Under the pieces are notes generated by a model. The model saw only the letters and a program-made list of their open reading frames with translations. It made no database searches and was not told the DNA's origin. A program made the position numbers and the translations under genes. From Endozoicomonas sp965232255 (GTDB taxonomy: Bacteria; Pseudomonadota; Gammaproteobacteria; Pseudomonadales; Endozoicomonadaceae): DNA of 64,000 bases. The stretch is from positions 3,224,001 to 3,288,000 of the forward strand of contig OZ246962.1 of assembly GCA_965232255.1 (NCBI GenBank). Reading direction: 5' to 3'. Below, in pieces: positions 31,515 through 39,276 of this stretch. How positions within the stretch are numbered: the stretch's first letter is position 1; every line of letters starts with the position of its first letter.

Positions 31515-33913
31515 GCTTCCACCCCCGATACTGCCGCCACATCAATACCCAAAATCTCGGCAATCAACCCTTCCGCCTGCTGTTCCAGTGCAATAATATC
31601 GGCACCCACTTCAGTCATGGAGCGCAGCGGTTTGTGCTGGTAGAAGTATTTGTTAAAGCTGATTTCGTAGCCGATTTTGGTGGAGTTAAGATTGATCCAC
31701 GCTTCATCCACATGGGGTTTCACTTCCGCCAGGAAGTAATCGTGAATGCTCTCTTTTAGCGGGATAGACTCACTATCACGCAGGTCGGTACTGGTCTCGT
31801 AAAGATAGTATTCGTCAGCTTTATCAGTTGGGTAGTAACCAAAGTCTGGCAGTTGCTCTTTGGTGCAGCTCAGGTGGTTTAACAGGCTGTCCAAATCCTT
31901 ACCGGCCAGCTTAATGGTTTTGCCAATGACTTTGGCGGCATTTTCGTCATACCAGCTTACAGCATTGAGGATGGCGTTTTTTTCGGCGGCGGCCAGCTTG
32001 GTTTTATCGTCTTTCAGTTGTTTATCCACCTGTTTGCGGAACAGATTAAAATCATCGTAGGTTTCACCACCAACGGTATCCATCAGGCCACTGGCAATAT
32101 CAAACAGTCTGCGGGCTTTGATCCAAGTGTTTAGATCAAGCAGCTTTTTACGATTTTTAGTGGTCAGATTCAGTTCGTTCTTTTCACACCAATCAACGAT
32201 CTCCTGTTCATGACTGGCAACGGTTTCCTGTTCATAAACGGCATCGCTCCACTCGCTATAAATCCACTCCATGGCTTCACGCAGAGTTTTATCAAAACGG
32301 AGCGAAGCAATACGGTCGGCGGTAAACTGAGCCTTACGACGGTCTGGGCGTTCAATAGTGACCTTGTAGTAACCAAAGTCACTGTTATCGAATACCTTGG
32401 CGGCAAGTAGCTGCTTGCTCTCTTCATTCCGTTCGACAGCAGCCAGAGTAAGATAGTTTTTGGTGATCTGGGCAATATGCTCTGGGTCAAACTTGCAGTT
32501 CTTATTGCCAAGGTTTTTGCGGAGTTTAGAGTAGAGCTGGCTGGCATCAATCAATTGCACCTTGCCCTTGCGGTTTTCTGCCTTATTGTTGGAAAGCAAC
32601 CAGATATATGTGATGATGCCGGTGTTGTAGAACAGGTTATTGGGCAGCTGGATAATCGCTTCCAACATGTCGTTCTCGATAATGAAACGACGAATATTGC
32701 TCTCACCACCGCCAGCATCGCCGGTAAACAGACTAGATCCGTTGTGTACAGAGGCGATTCGTGCTCCCAGACTATCGGCAGAGCCACCTTGAGCGGCGGC
32801 CTTCTTCATTTTGTCCACCATCTCCATCAGGAACAGCAGCTGACCATCGCTGGAGCGCGGGGTCGCATCTTCCGCATTCCGGTTGCCCCAGTAGTCGTTC
32901 AGAAAGACCTGGAAACGTGGGTCAATAATGTCGGAGCCATCTTTGATCGCCTTCAGATCACTGGCCCAGCTTTTACCGTAGGGCGGGTTGGAGAGCATAA
33001 AATCAAAGCGAATACCGGAGAACTCATCGGTAGCCAGTGTTGAGCCTTCCCGGATATTCTGCGGATCATTGCCCTTAATCATCATATCGGACTTACAGAT
33101 AGCGTAAGTCTCATCGTTGATCTCTTTGCCATAGAGGTAGATATCCCGGCTGCCATCCTCAACAGGGTATTTCTGCTCAATAAAGTTCTGGGCTTCGGTG
33201 AGCATGCCACCGCTACCACAGGCAGGGTCGTAGACGTGGATTTGCAAAGGAAGTGTGCTTTTAATCGGATCAAAGACCAGATGCGTCATTAGCTCGATCA
33301 CTTCCCGTGGAGTAAAGTGCTCACCGGCTTCTTCGTTGTTCTCTTCGTTAAACTTGCGAATCAGCTCCTCAAATACATAACCCATGCCCAGATTACTGAG
33401 TGCAGGTAGTTTGCGGCCATCTGGGTCAGTGGCTTCGTTGGGAGTCAGGTTGATCAGTGGTGAGGTAAACTTCTCCAACACATCCAGCAGAACATGCTTG
33501 CGGGCCATATGCTTAATCTGCGCTTCCAGATCAAAACAGCGGATAATCTCTTTAACGTTTTCACTAAAGCCGTTCAGATACTCTTCCATGTTGTCCAGCA
33601 GCAGTGCTTCATTATTGACCGCTGTCTCACAAATTTTGTTCAGCGTCCACTTGCTGGTGTTGTAAAACACGTAGCCAGAGGCAGCTTGAAGATCCGCCTC
33701 AATCAGCTCGGTCACACCCAACTCATTTTTCTGGAGATGGACCTCCTCCAATACGGCATCTTTGGTGGTTTCCAGCAGTGTATCCAAGCGACGGAGAACG
33801 ACCATTGGCAGGATCACATCCCGGTATTTGCCACGAACGTAAACATCTCGCAGACAGTCATCGGCTATTGACCAAATAAATGAGACAAGTTTGTTGTGGG
33901 TACTCTGTTCCAT
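31511..33913 (-). CDS. hsdM: Type I restriction-modification methyltransferase subunit
   Basis: HsdM transfers a methyl group from SAM to adenine N6 at sites set by HsdS. The 800 residues are longer than the classical 500-residue form; the extra length is a C-terminal helical extension. The N-terminal helical domain (FIWSIADDCLRDVYVRGKYRD-like start) is followed by motif I YDPACGSGGML near 235 and catalytic motif IV SNPPYGKSW near 310. I place the start at the ATG at 33913, with AGGAGT upstream; the frame is open for 46 more codons, but those overlap the preceding gene. Confidence 0.95.
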   Translation of the reverse strand: MEQSTHNKLVSFIWSIADDCLRDVYVRGKYRDVILPMVVLRRLDTLLETTKDAVLEEVHLQKNELGVTELIEADLQAASGYVFYNTSKWTLNKICETAVNNEALLLDNMEEYLNGFSENVKEIIRCFDLEAQIKHMARKHVLLDVLEKFTSPLINLTPNEATDPDGRKLPALSNLGMGYVFEELIRKFNEENNEEAGEHFTPREVIELMTHLVFDPIKSTLPLQIHVYDPACGSGGMLTEAQNFIEQKYPVEDGSRDIYLYGKEINDETYAICKSDMMIKGNDPQNIREGSTLATDEFSGIRFDFMLSNPPYGKSWASDLKAIKDGSDIIDPRFQVFLNDYWGNRNAEDATPRSSDGQLLFLMEMVDKMKKAAAQGGSADSLGARIASVHNGSSLFTGDAGGGESNIRRFIIENDMLEAIIQLPNNLFYNTGIITYIWLLSNNKAENRKGKVQLIDASQLYSKLRKNLGNKNCKFDPEHIAQITKNYLTLAAVERNEESKQLLAAKVFDNSDFGYYKVTIERPDRRKAQFTADRIASLRFDKTLREAMEWIYSEWSDAVYEQETVASHEQEIVDWCEKNELNLTTKNRKKLLDLNTWIKARRLFDIASGLMDTVGGETYDDFNLFRKQVDKQLKDDKTKLAAAEKNAILNAVSWYDENAAKVIGKTIKLAGKDLDSLLNHLSCTKEQLPDFGYYPTDKADEYYLYETSTDLRDSESIPLKESIHDYFLAEVKPHVDEAWINLNSTKIGYEISFNKYFYQHKPLRSMTEVGADIIALEQQAEGLIAEILGIDVAAVSGVEA

Positions 33914-33941
33914 ATTTTTTTTACTCCTATAGTTCGGGGGC

Positions 33942-35261
33942 TTAAGATCCAGCCAATTTTTTGGTGACGTTATTAAGTGCACTCTCAAAAGTTGCACGGG
34001 CCTGCTCGTAATCCTTATGTGCCTGAACAATGTCGTCAGCAATATCTTCAAGCGGACGAAGTTGAACGTCTATTGGCTTCTGAACATAGCGAGAGACATC
34101 CAGATCAAACCGGTTTTTGCGAATATCATTGAAGCTAATAAATGCGCTGTAACCTTCGACCTCTTTGTTCTGGTGATAGATGTCCACAATTTCCGCAATA
34201 CTATCGGAAGAGAGCGCCTTACGGTTACGGCCATAAGTCAAAGGTTCAACATTGCTGTCTGCATCGATAAATTGCACTTTGTACTGCCGAGCAGAAGCTT
34301 TGTTCTTGTTAAGAATCAGGCAAACTGTTTTGATGGCCGTGTGCTGAAAAAGTCCTGCTGGCAGAGAGATAACGGCATCAACAATATCGTTTTCTAGTAG
34401 TCCTTTACGAAGTTCTAATTCGCTCCCGCCAACAAAAAGAACCGACGGCGTTATCAGCAAAACAGCTTTCCCTTTGTCGTTTAATCGGGCTAGTGTGTTT
34501 TGGATAAACAGCCATTCCGAGGAACTTTTTCTGGGTAAAGCATCCTGTCGGAAGCGTTTGAATTTATCTTCAGTAATACACTTTTCTTTGTACGCTATAC
34601 CAAATGGATGAACTGAGACAGCAGCATCGAAGTGTTTGAGAGAGCCATCCTTATTATTCAGGAAAACATCGTTGCCTAAGGTATCCGTATTAAGAAAGGT
34701 AGCTGGCTGGTCATAAAGCCGAGACAGCCGGATAGCTGTACTGATCGCATTGGTATTAATATCCTCACCATACAATTTCAAGCCACTCGGAACCTCATCC
34801 AAACAAGCCGCTAATGTACTACCAGTGCCGCAGGTGCAGTCAATCACAGACACTTCTGATTGAGGAGCAAGCAGTTTTACTAACAAGGTATTGATGGTGG
34901 CAGGTGTTACATGCTCCATCATGCCATCCAAACGTTCCATCATCTGTTGCCAGTCATTACGCTGAATGTCAGCCGGCATGGCGCAACAATCTACAAGATC
35001 ATGAAGTTCATCATTACTCAGCGCATTGAAGCGGGTAGCGGCTATCGCATTCTTTAATGGTTCATCACTCATGCCTTGGATGGCATCGACAATCACCTCC
35101 TGCTTGCCAGGTGCATGAACGATCTTTTCCCAAAGCGGCGAATATTTTTTTAGGCACTGAAGGCTGAGCAAGGCATCGGCCATAGTCATGGTGTCAGTCG
35201 GTGACTTGCCTCGTAGTTTGTCCAAGGTCCGTCTCAGCTTATCGACATTCGTGATGGTCAT
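33942..35261 (-). CDS. HsdM-like protein with a degenerate catalytic motif
   Basis: This is a 439-residue homologue of N6-adenine methyltransferase M subunits: N-terminal helices, a Rossmann core with motif I VIDCTCGTG (139-147) and a later ISLPAGLFQHTAIKTVCLIL segment like HsdM. The expected SNPPYG motif IV is SVHPFG (216-221), losing the catalytic Asn and first Pro. SAM or DNA binding may persist, but methylation is doubtful. Its ATG overlaps the half-S gene stop, and hsdM follows after 28 bases, so it is made together with the intact system. It may be a DNA-binding partner or regulator rather than an enzyme. Confidence 0.8.
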   Translation of the reverse strand: MTITNVDKLRRTLDKLRGKSPTDTMTMADALLSLQCLKKYSPLWEKIVHAPGKQEVIVDAIQGMSDEPLKNAIAATRFNALSNDELHDLVDCCAMPADIQRNDWQQMMERLDGMMEHVTPATINTLLVKLLAPQSEVSVIDCTCGTGSTLAACLDEVPSGLKLYGEDINTNAISTAIRLSRLYDQPATFLNTDTLGNDVFLNNKDGSLKHFDAAVSVHPFGIAYKEKCITEDKFKRFRQDALPRKSSSEWLFIQNTLARLNDKGKAVLLITPSVLFVGGSELELRKGLLENDIVDAVISLPAGLFQHTAIKTVCLILNKNKASARQYKVQFIDADSNVEPLTYGRNRKALSSDSIAEIVDIYHQNKEVEGYSAFISFNDIRKNRFDLDVSRYVQKPIDVQLRPLEDIADDIVQAHKDYEQARATFESALNNVTKKLAGS

Positions 35262-35863
35262 ACTGCGTCCTCCTGCTCAACAAAAAGATGTTCAATAGCG
35301 TCGTGTGCTGCGCCGAGGCTGCACTGTGCTAACCGGAGGCACTTTTCGTAGTAATTACGTGACTCAAAATAGAGCTGCCCGATGGCCTCCATCTGTTCAT
35401 TGGTAAGGCGTGGAAACGGTATCTCTGACACTTGTTTAGGGTTGATGGAATAGAGCATTGAAGCTGCCCGACCTGAGCGACGAAGCTGCTCTAAACCAAT
35501 AGTGCTGCTGAGATAGGCCGCTATCGCACCTGCGTTAACACCAGGCAGCGGTCGGATAATAAGAACGTTGGCATCAGCAATGGCTCCGGCTGCCTCTTCA
35601 CCAACAACACCGATCTTGATAAACCCCTCCCGACCACGGGCAGAAATAAGTACATCGCCTTCTTCAAGAATCACGGCATCCAGACGTTTGCCTGGATCAG
35701 CTGAAATGTTGCTTTCCGGTGCGGTGATCCAGCCACCGTGCTCGGGAATATTGGTCATTTTCACCAGCCCGTATGGCTGGGCGTTACCAGTGAGAACCGC
35801 TTTCTCCAGAACCGAGGGGGCGACTCCCGTTCTGATGGATTGGGTCAGGTCTCTTAGCGTCAT
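35258..35863 (-). CDS. Half-size HsdS-like protein with one target recognition domain
   Basis: At 201 residues this is about half a normal S subunit. It has one TRD-like unit: GLVKMTNIPEHGGWITAPE near residue 32, GDVLISARGREGFIKIGVV, ANVLIIRPLPG and the closing SMLYSINPKQVSEIPFPRL, then a single helical arm. A single-TRD protein could dimerise to read a symmetric site. GGAGG lies 4 bases before the ATG. It is the first gene of the five-gene operon, downstream of a palindromic site, and overlaps the M-like gene as ATGA. Confidence 0.8.
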   Translation of the reverse strand: MTLRDLTQSIRTGVAPSVLEKAVLTGNAQPYGLVKMTNIPEHGGWITAPESNISADPGKRLDAVILEEGDVLISARGREGFIKIGVVGEEAAGAIADANVLIIRPLPGVNAGAIAAYLSSTIGLEQLRRSGRAASMLYSINPKQVSEIPFPRLTNEQMEAIGQLYFESRNYYEKCLRLAQCSLGAAHDAIEHLFVEQEDAV

Positions 35864-35870
35864 ACATCCT

Positions 35871-35931
35871 CCATAACAATAATTTCACAATGCTTTCATT
35901 TAGAACGGATTAAATCATAACATTGTTATGG
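35871..35931 (-). promoter_or_regulatory. Candidate operator/promoter of the restriction-modification operon
   Basis: CATAACATTGTTATG at 35916-35930 is a perfect palindrome (6-3-6). CCATAACAAT at 35871-35880, next to the ribosome binding site, is the exact inverse of ATTGTTATGG at 35922-35931. Two related sites framing the leader of the first gene suggest an autoregulated promoter. I could not assign -10 and -35 boxes with confidence. Confidence 0.5.
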
Positions 35932-36413
35932 CGTATACATTTTTATTGTTACCTTGCAGGGAGTACCTTTTGGAGCACTATCGATTCATATATAGAGTAA
36001 GCCTTGATGATGGCAATACGAATAAAATCAATGAGGTATAACTCGAGAGTCGAGTTTAATGGGATATGGTGGAAATTTTAAGGGCAGCTGTACCCCAGAC
36101 AGCTTAATGCAGGTCAGTGGAATGCAGATAGATGGTGATGGCTTTGAAAAATGGAAAATACTTCTCTGATCGCCCCTCAAAGGGCTTTGATCACTGTACA
36201 CGACAATTTTCATGAGATCCGCTCCCGCTTGACCTCAAACAACAATGCCACTGCCTCACATATTTCTTTCAGCCATGTATCAGCGTGATTAAGAATCCTG
36301 GCAAGATAATCCAGCCTTACCCGAAAGATGGTAAATTCACGCCCTTTACGAACCCGTTGTGGTTGGCTGAGAGCCCTCCATTGTGCACTGAGCAAATGTC
36401 GCGGCGAAGCGAC
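35932..36413 (-). other. 482-base stretch with two doubtful 61-codon frames
   Basis: Two reverse-strand frames of 61 codons each (36210-36395 and 36028-36213) overlap as ATGA, as real operon genes do. The first begins with TTG and has no clear ribosome binding site; it reads as a basic helical peptide (REFTIFRVRLDYLARILNH). The second starts MKIVVYSDQSPLRGDQRS and is Pro/Ser-rich. They would be co-transcribed after the kinase/phosphoribosyltransferase gene. Neither resembles a family I know, and they may be remnants. Confidence 0.25.
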
Positions 36414-37511
36414 CTACCTTAAGGTTCCATATAGACGAGCTCCCATGTCTAATGCGCCACTCGGCCTTATCTCCTTATTCGAAAAACCCAAGCAATGAAA
36501 AGAAGCTTTATCTTTTAATGACTCTATTAAGCCCAATGATTTTATGTTTATAGATAAGCAAATTATATGAATGGGATGGGTGTAAAAATCCGGTATTTTT
36601 TTTAATACTTCTTTAATGGTATTTCCGGTATCTATAACCGAGTCTATTATTATTAATGGCTTATCAAGATCAAACTCCCCCTTGGTGATTGATAAATCAT
36701 TTAGTGTTAGAAGGCAACCATCAAATTTAGATGCGAATCCATTTGTTATAAAATTCCCTGACCGCGGTATGGATAAGATCTGACAATTGTTTTGCGAAAT
36801 TTTTGACTTTGTGATAAATGGCTTAATGATCATTTTGCCAATATTGTAGTGGCATCTGCGAAGCTTTGATGGTGATAGCTTCTGATTAAACTGGCCTATA
36901 TATTTAGTTCTTAACTTTTCATCGTGTGAAAGGTAGTAATTATTGAGATATCGTACAGAATTGTAGCCACGCTTACATTTATCAAAATTATCTATTACCC
37001 CAAATTTTAACTTATTTTTTATGCAGTAATCCTCCGAAGCTTGAAACTCCTCTTCCGAAAGCTCCATCAATTTATTTAGCTCTAACTCTTTCCTCTTTCG
37101 GAGGCCAGCAGCATTGTCATATTTAATATTCTCCAAAATGAGTCTGGCAGGAGTATTAAGAAAAATTATGCCAGTAGTTATACCTTTGTTTTTCGATGGC
37201 ATTGCATTCACACTCATTCCTGTTATTGAATTGTTGACCCACATATGTCCATCTAAGAAAGTGTATAGGTTAGTTGACTTTTCATGTAAAAATTCATGAT
37301 GGAGTCCATTGATTAACAATTCGCGCTCATCATATGGAATGGAATCTAAAGATACTATATCCTTGACCCCTTTTTTCTTGATGTAATCCTTGAATCTAGC
37401 TGACGTATTTATTGCCACTGATCTTTGGAGATTTTCAGCAAGCTGTTTGCAAACTGTTGTTTTTCCAGATCCCGCTATACCAACCAGATAATAAAGTTCA
37501 TTATTATCCAT
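36414..37511 (-). CDS. Nucleotide kinase fused to a uracil-phosphoribosyltransferase-like domain
   Basis: The protein has 365 residues. Residues 1-185 form an adenylate-kinase-like P-loop domain: Walker A GIAGSGKT (11-18), a YTFLDGHMW acidic strand (83-91), and the lid/helix segment ending GVIDN. Residues 240-365 form a type I phosphoribosyltransferase: IPRSGN (248-253), PRPP loop IIIDSVIDTGNTI (287-299), and C-terminal RPSGALDMGARLYGT, close to the uracil phosphoribosyltransferase ending. So it could turn a base plus PRPP into a nucleotide and phosphorylate it. Very AT-rich. Its ATG lies in the last 8 bases of the radical SAM gene. The natural base is unknown. Confidence 0.75.
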   Translation of the reverse strand: MDNNELYYLVGIAGSGKTTVCKQLAENLQRSVAINTSARFKDYIKKKGVKDIVSLDSIPYDERELLINGLHHEFLHEKSTNLYTFLDGHMWVNNSITGMSVNAMPSKNKGITTGIIFLNTPARLILENIKYDNAAGLRKRKELELNKLMELSEEEFQASEDYCIKNKLKFGVIDNFDKCKRGYNSVRYLNNYYLSHDEKLRTKYIGQFNQKLSPSKLRRCHYNIGKMIIKPFITKSKISQNNCQILSIPRSGNFITNGFASKFDGCLLTLNDLSITKGEFDLDKPLIIIDSVIDTGNTIKEVLKKIPDFYTHPIHIICLSINIKSLGLIESLKDKASFHCLGFSNKEIRPSGALDMGARLYGTLR

Positions 37512-38376
37512 TTGTAACTACCTTTTGCATAAAGAGTTCAGCTTTTGAAGCGATTTTGTCGAGATTGCTATTCATCTGCTCGGCTACTGGAAGCCGAGAA
37601 AAGTTTCCTACAGTAGCACATGAATAACATGCCTCTTTTGGCTGATAGGAAAGTAAGTAGTTTTTTATGTCTTCAAGTGAAGTATTTGAATCTATTGATA
37701 GTCCTTGGTGGTCAAGATTTTTTTTGGCAATGCGTGAACATGAAAATAAGCGTCCTCGTTCTAGAGTGACATCATAATTTCTATAAAAACACTTTTTCCA
37801 ATGCATTATGGTTTCTTCACGAAGATTACCAACTTCACTAAACAAATCATCCCATGCCTCTTTTCGACGAAAAGTAATATCACCTTCGAATTCAAAAAAA
37901 GATAAGTATTGCCTCCATAAATATTCAAATTTGTCTGAGCATATGTAATCACTAATAACGACACTATCCAATAATTTTAAAACTTGGCTAGTGATCCCTT
38001 GAGGATATAAACCATTGGTTACCAGTTCTATCTTGTCGCTAATACCGACAGAAATAATATTTTTTATATGGGCACTAAGCCCCTTTGCCAGGGCAACTTC
38101 ACCACCTACCATTACGATTTTCCCTGCTGACAGGCCAATTGATTTAAGTATTTTTAGAGATTTTATGTGCTGATCTATTCCATTTCCAGCAACGGCTGGA
38201 ATTTGATTAGGAACATTAAAGCCACAGCCTTTACAGGTTAGGTTACATTTATTTGTTACAGTTATTTCTAACTCTCGTAATTTTGTACTGCTTCGGTTAG
38301 CAAAAGGGCTGGCTAGTGATTTATTTCTTGATTCTGAATTATTAGCTAAGCTGTTAATAGGTTTTATTTGTCTCAT
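37504..38376 (-). CDS. Radical SAM protein
   Basis: The 290-residue protein carries the 4Fe-4S/SAM motif Cys44-x3-Cys48-x2-Cys51 (NKCNLTCKGCGF) after a LEITVT strand, and a GGE-type motif MVGGEVAL near 95. KIELVTNGLYPQG follows, as in classical radical SAM barrels. A later Cys cluster (FSCSRIA and EACYSCATVG) may bind a second cluster, a reduced SPASM-like tail. It is not viperin-like in the region around the cysteines. Strongly AT-rich and translationally coupled to the kinase/phosphoribosyltransferase fusion, it probably makes or alters that enzyme's substrate. Substrate unknown. Confidence 0.85.
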   Translation of the reverse strand: MRQIKPINSLANNSESRNKSLASPFANRSSTKLRELEITVTNKCNLTCKGCGFNVPNQIPAVAGNGIDQHIKSLKILKSIGLSAGKIVMVGGEVALAKGLSAHIKNIISVGISDKIELVTNGLYPQGITSQVLKLLDSVVISDYICSDKFEYLWRQYLSFFEFEGDITFRRKEAWDDLFSEVGNLREETIMHWKKCFYRNYDVTLERGRLFSCSRIAKKNLDHQGLSIDSNTSLEDIKNYLLSYQPKEACYSCATVGNFSRLPVAEQMNSNLDKIASKAELFMQKVVTNG

Positions 38377-38421
38377 TTTTAATTTCTTTGGCTTTCTGTT
38401 CTATTGATAGGTGTCAATGTA

Positions 38422-38624
38422 GTTCTGTTGCATCTATTTTCAAAAGCAGATTGCGCCCTTCCTACGGGCACAACCATCCCGGTAATGAGTAAAAGTACTG
38501 CCAGACACTGGTAGATTTATCCTGATCATGTTGGATGAAGTTAACTCAAAAGCCAGGGAAAGTAGAGAAGTAATCAACTCAGCCGGTTACGGATTATTCC
38601 GTACAAACGCTGATGCAACAGAAC
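38422..38624. mobile_element. 203-bp element with perfect 13-bp terminal inverted repeats (MITE-like)
   Basis: GTTCTGTTGCATC (38422-38434) is repeated in inverse as GATGCAACAGAAC (38612-38624). The ends resemble those of IS6-family insertion sequences (TTCTGTTGCA). There is no transposase frame inside. No clear target duplication is seen. It lies 45 bases upstream of the radical SAM gene and may carry or interrupt its promoter. Confidence 0.55.
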
Positions 38625-39105
38625 CTAAAACGGGGCACCGAGTATGTACTGTTTAAAATCCCAGCCATCCACAGCCCCTCGCATGTCATTGGCAATTTGC
38701 CAGATTTGCCAATGCAAATCTTTCCTTTGCTGCGTGCTTTTCATGGCATTGATCCTGTTTTGAAAAATGTGTGCGAGAAAATTTTGGGACGCTACCGCCC
38801 ATAGCTTGTACCAAGGTCTTTTATTGGCGTTGGGAGCGTGGGGCCAGATAGCTCAGAGGTGGAATTTTGGGAAGGCAGCAATTGTACGCTTGTCGGATGT
38901 TAGACGGTAGTCGGGTATCGCCAAAGTGGTACAAAAATATGGAATTACTGATGACGGGAAAGGAGTGAGATTTTGCGACAGTAGGCAAGACTGCCGTAAC
39001 AGCCGCCCTACCCCAACAAGAAACAAAAAACGGCACCATTTCACCAGTACGAATTTCACCGCAAAATGCGCTGAAGGTACAGGTTGGCACCGTTTTTAAG
39101 GCTCA
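38625..39105. other. Gene-poor stretch between the island and cydX
   Basis: It contains a nine-base-pair hairpin CATTGGCAA/TTGCCAATG (38687-38695, 38706-38714). On the reverse strand, a TGGCACCGTTTTT copy (39085-39097) can pair, with two G-T wobbles, with AAAAAACGGCACCA (39025-39038), so a transcript leaving the cyd operon could form a large stem ending in a U run. An 89-codon reverse frame (38821-39090) is open, but has no ribosome binding site or known product. Confidence 0.35.
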
Positions 39106-39126
39106 GGTTACAATAAAATTGTAACC
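39106..39126 (-). terminator. Hairpin after cydX, possible terminator
   Basis: GGTTACAAT and ATTGTAACC pair over nine bases around an AAA loop, 12 bases past the cydX stop. It lacks an adjacent T run on the reverse strand, so it may stabilise the mRNA end rather than terminate. Confidence 0.45.
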
Positions 39127-39137
39127 CAAATTCCAAT

Positions 39138-39260
39138 TCAATCTTTTAAGTTATTCATTTCATTATCATAATGGTCGCTGTGAAATTCATACCACATGAC
39201 ATTAATAATACCGAACGCGCAAGCCAGCAGTACGCCGAGTATCCAGGCAAAATACCACAT
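39138..39260 (-). CDS. cydX: Cytochrome bd oxidase small subunit CydX
   Basis: This is a 40-residue membrane peptide starting MWYFAWILGVLLACAFGIIN and ending in an acidic, Asn-rich tail. This is the CydX (YbgT) pattern: an N-terminal MWYFAW motif, one membrane helix and a Glu-containing segment after it (MWYEFHSD). CydX stabilises the haem groups of the CydAB oxidase. AGGAGGT lies 7 bases upstream, and cydB ends 16 bases before it. It is too short for many gene finders but is well supported. Confidence 0.92.
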   Translation of the reverse strand: MWYFAWILGVLLACAFGIINVMWYEFHSDHYDNEMNNLKD

Positions 39261-39276
39261 TGTTTAACCTCCTAAA

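Noticed and set aside
27219..35863. BREX or DISARM defence locus
   Set aside because: No alkaline phosphatase PglZ, BrxC-type ATPase, DrmA/B or PLD-like protein is present; the genes are a type I restriction-modification set with an extra S/M-like pair.
37504..38376. Viperin-type antiviral radical SAM enzyme
   Set aside because: The sequence around the three cysteines (NKCNLTCKGCGF) and the rest of the barrel do not follow the viperin pattern; only the presence of a linked kinase domain is similar.
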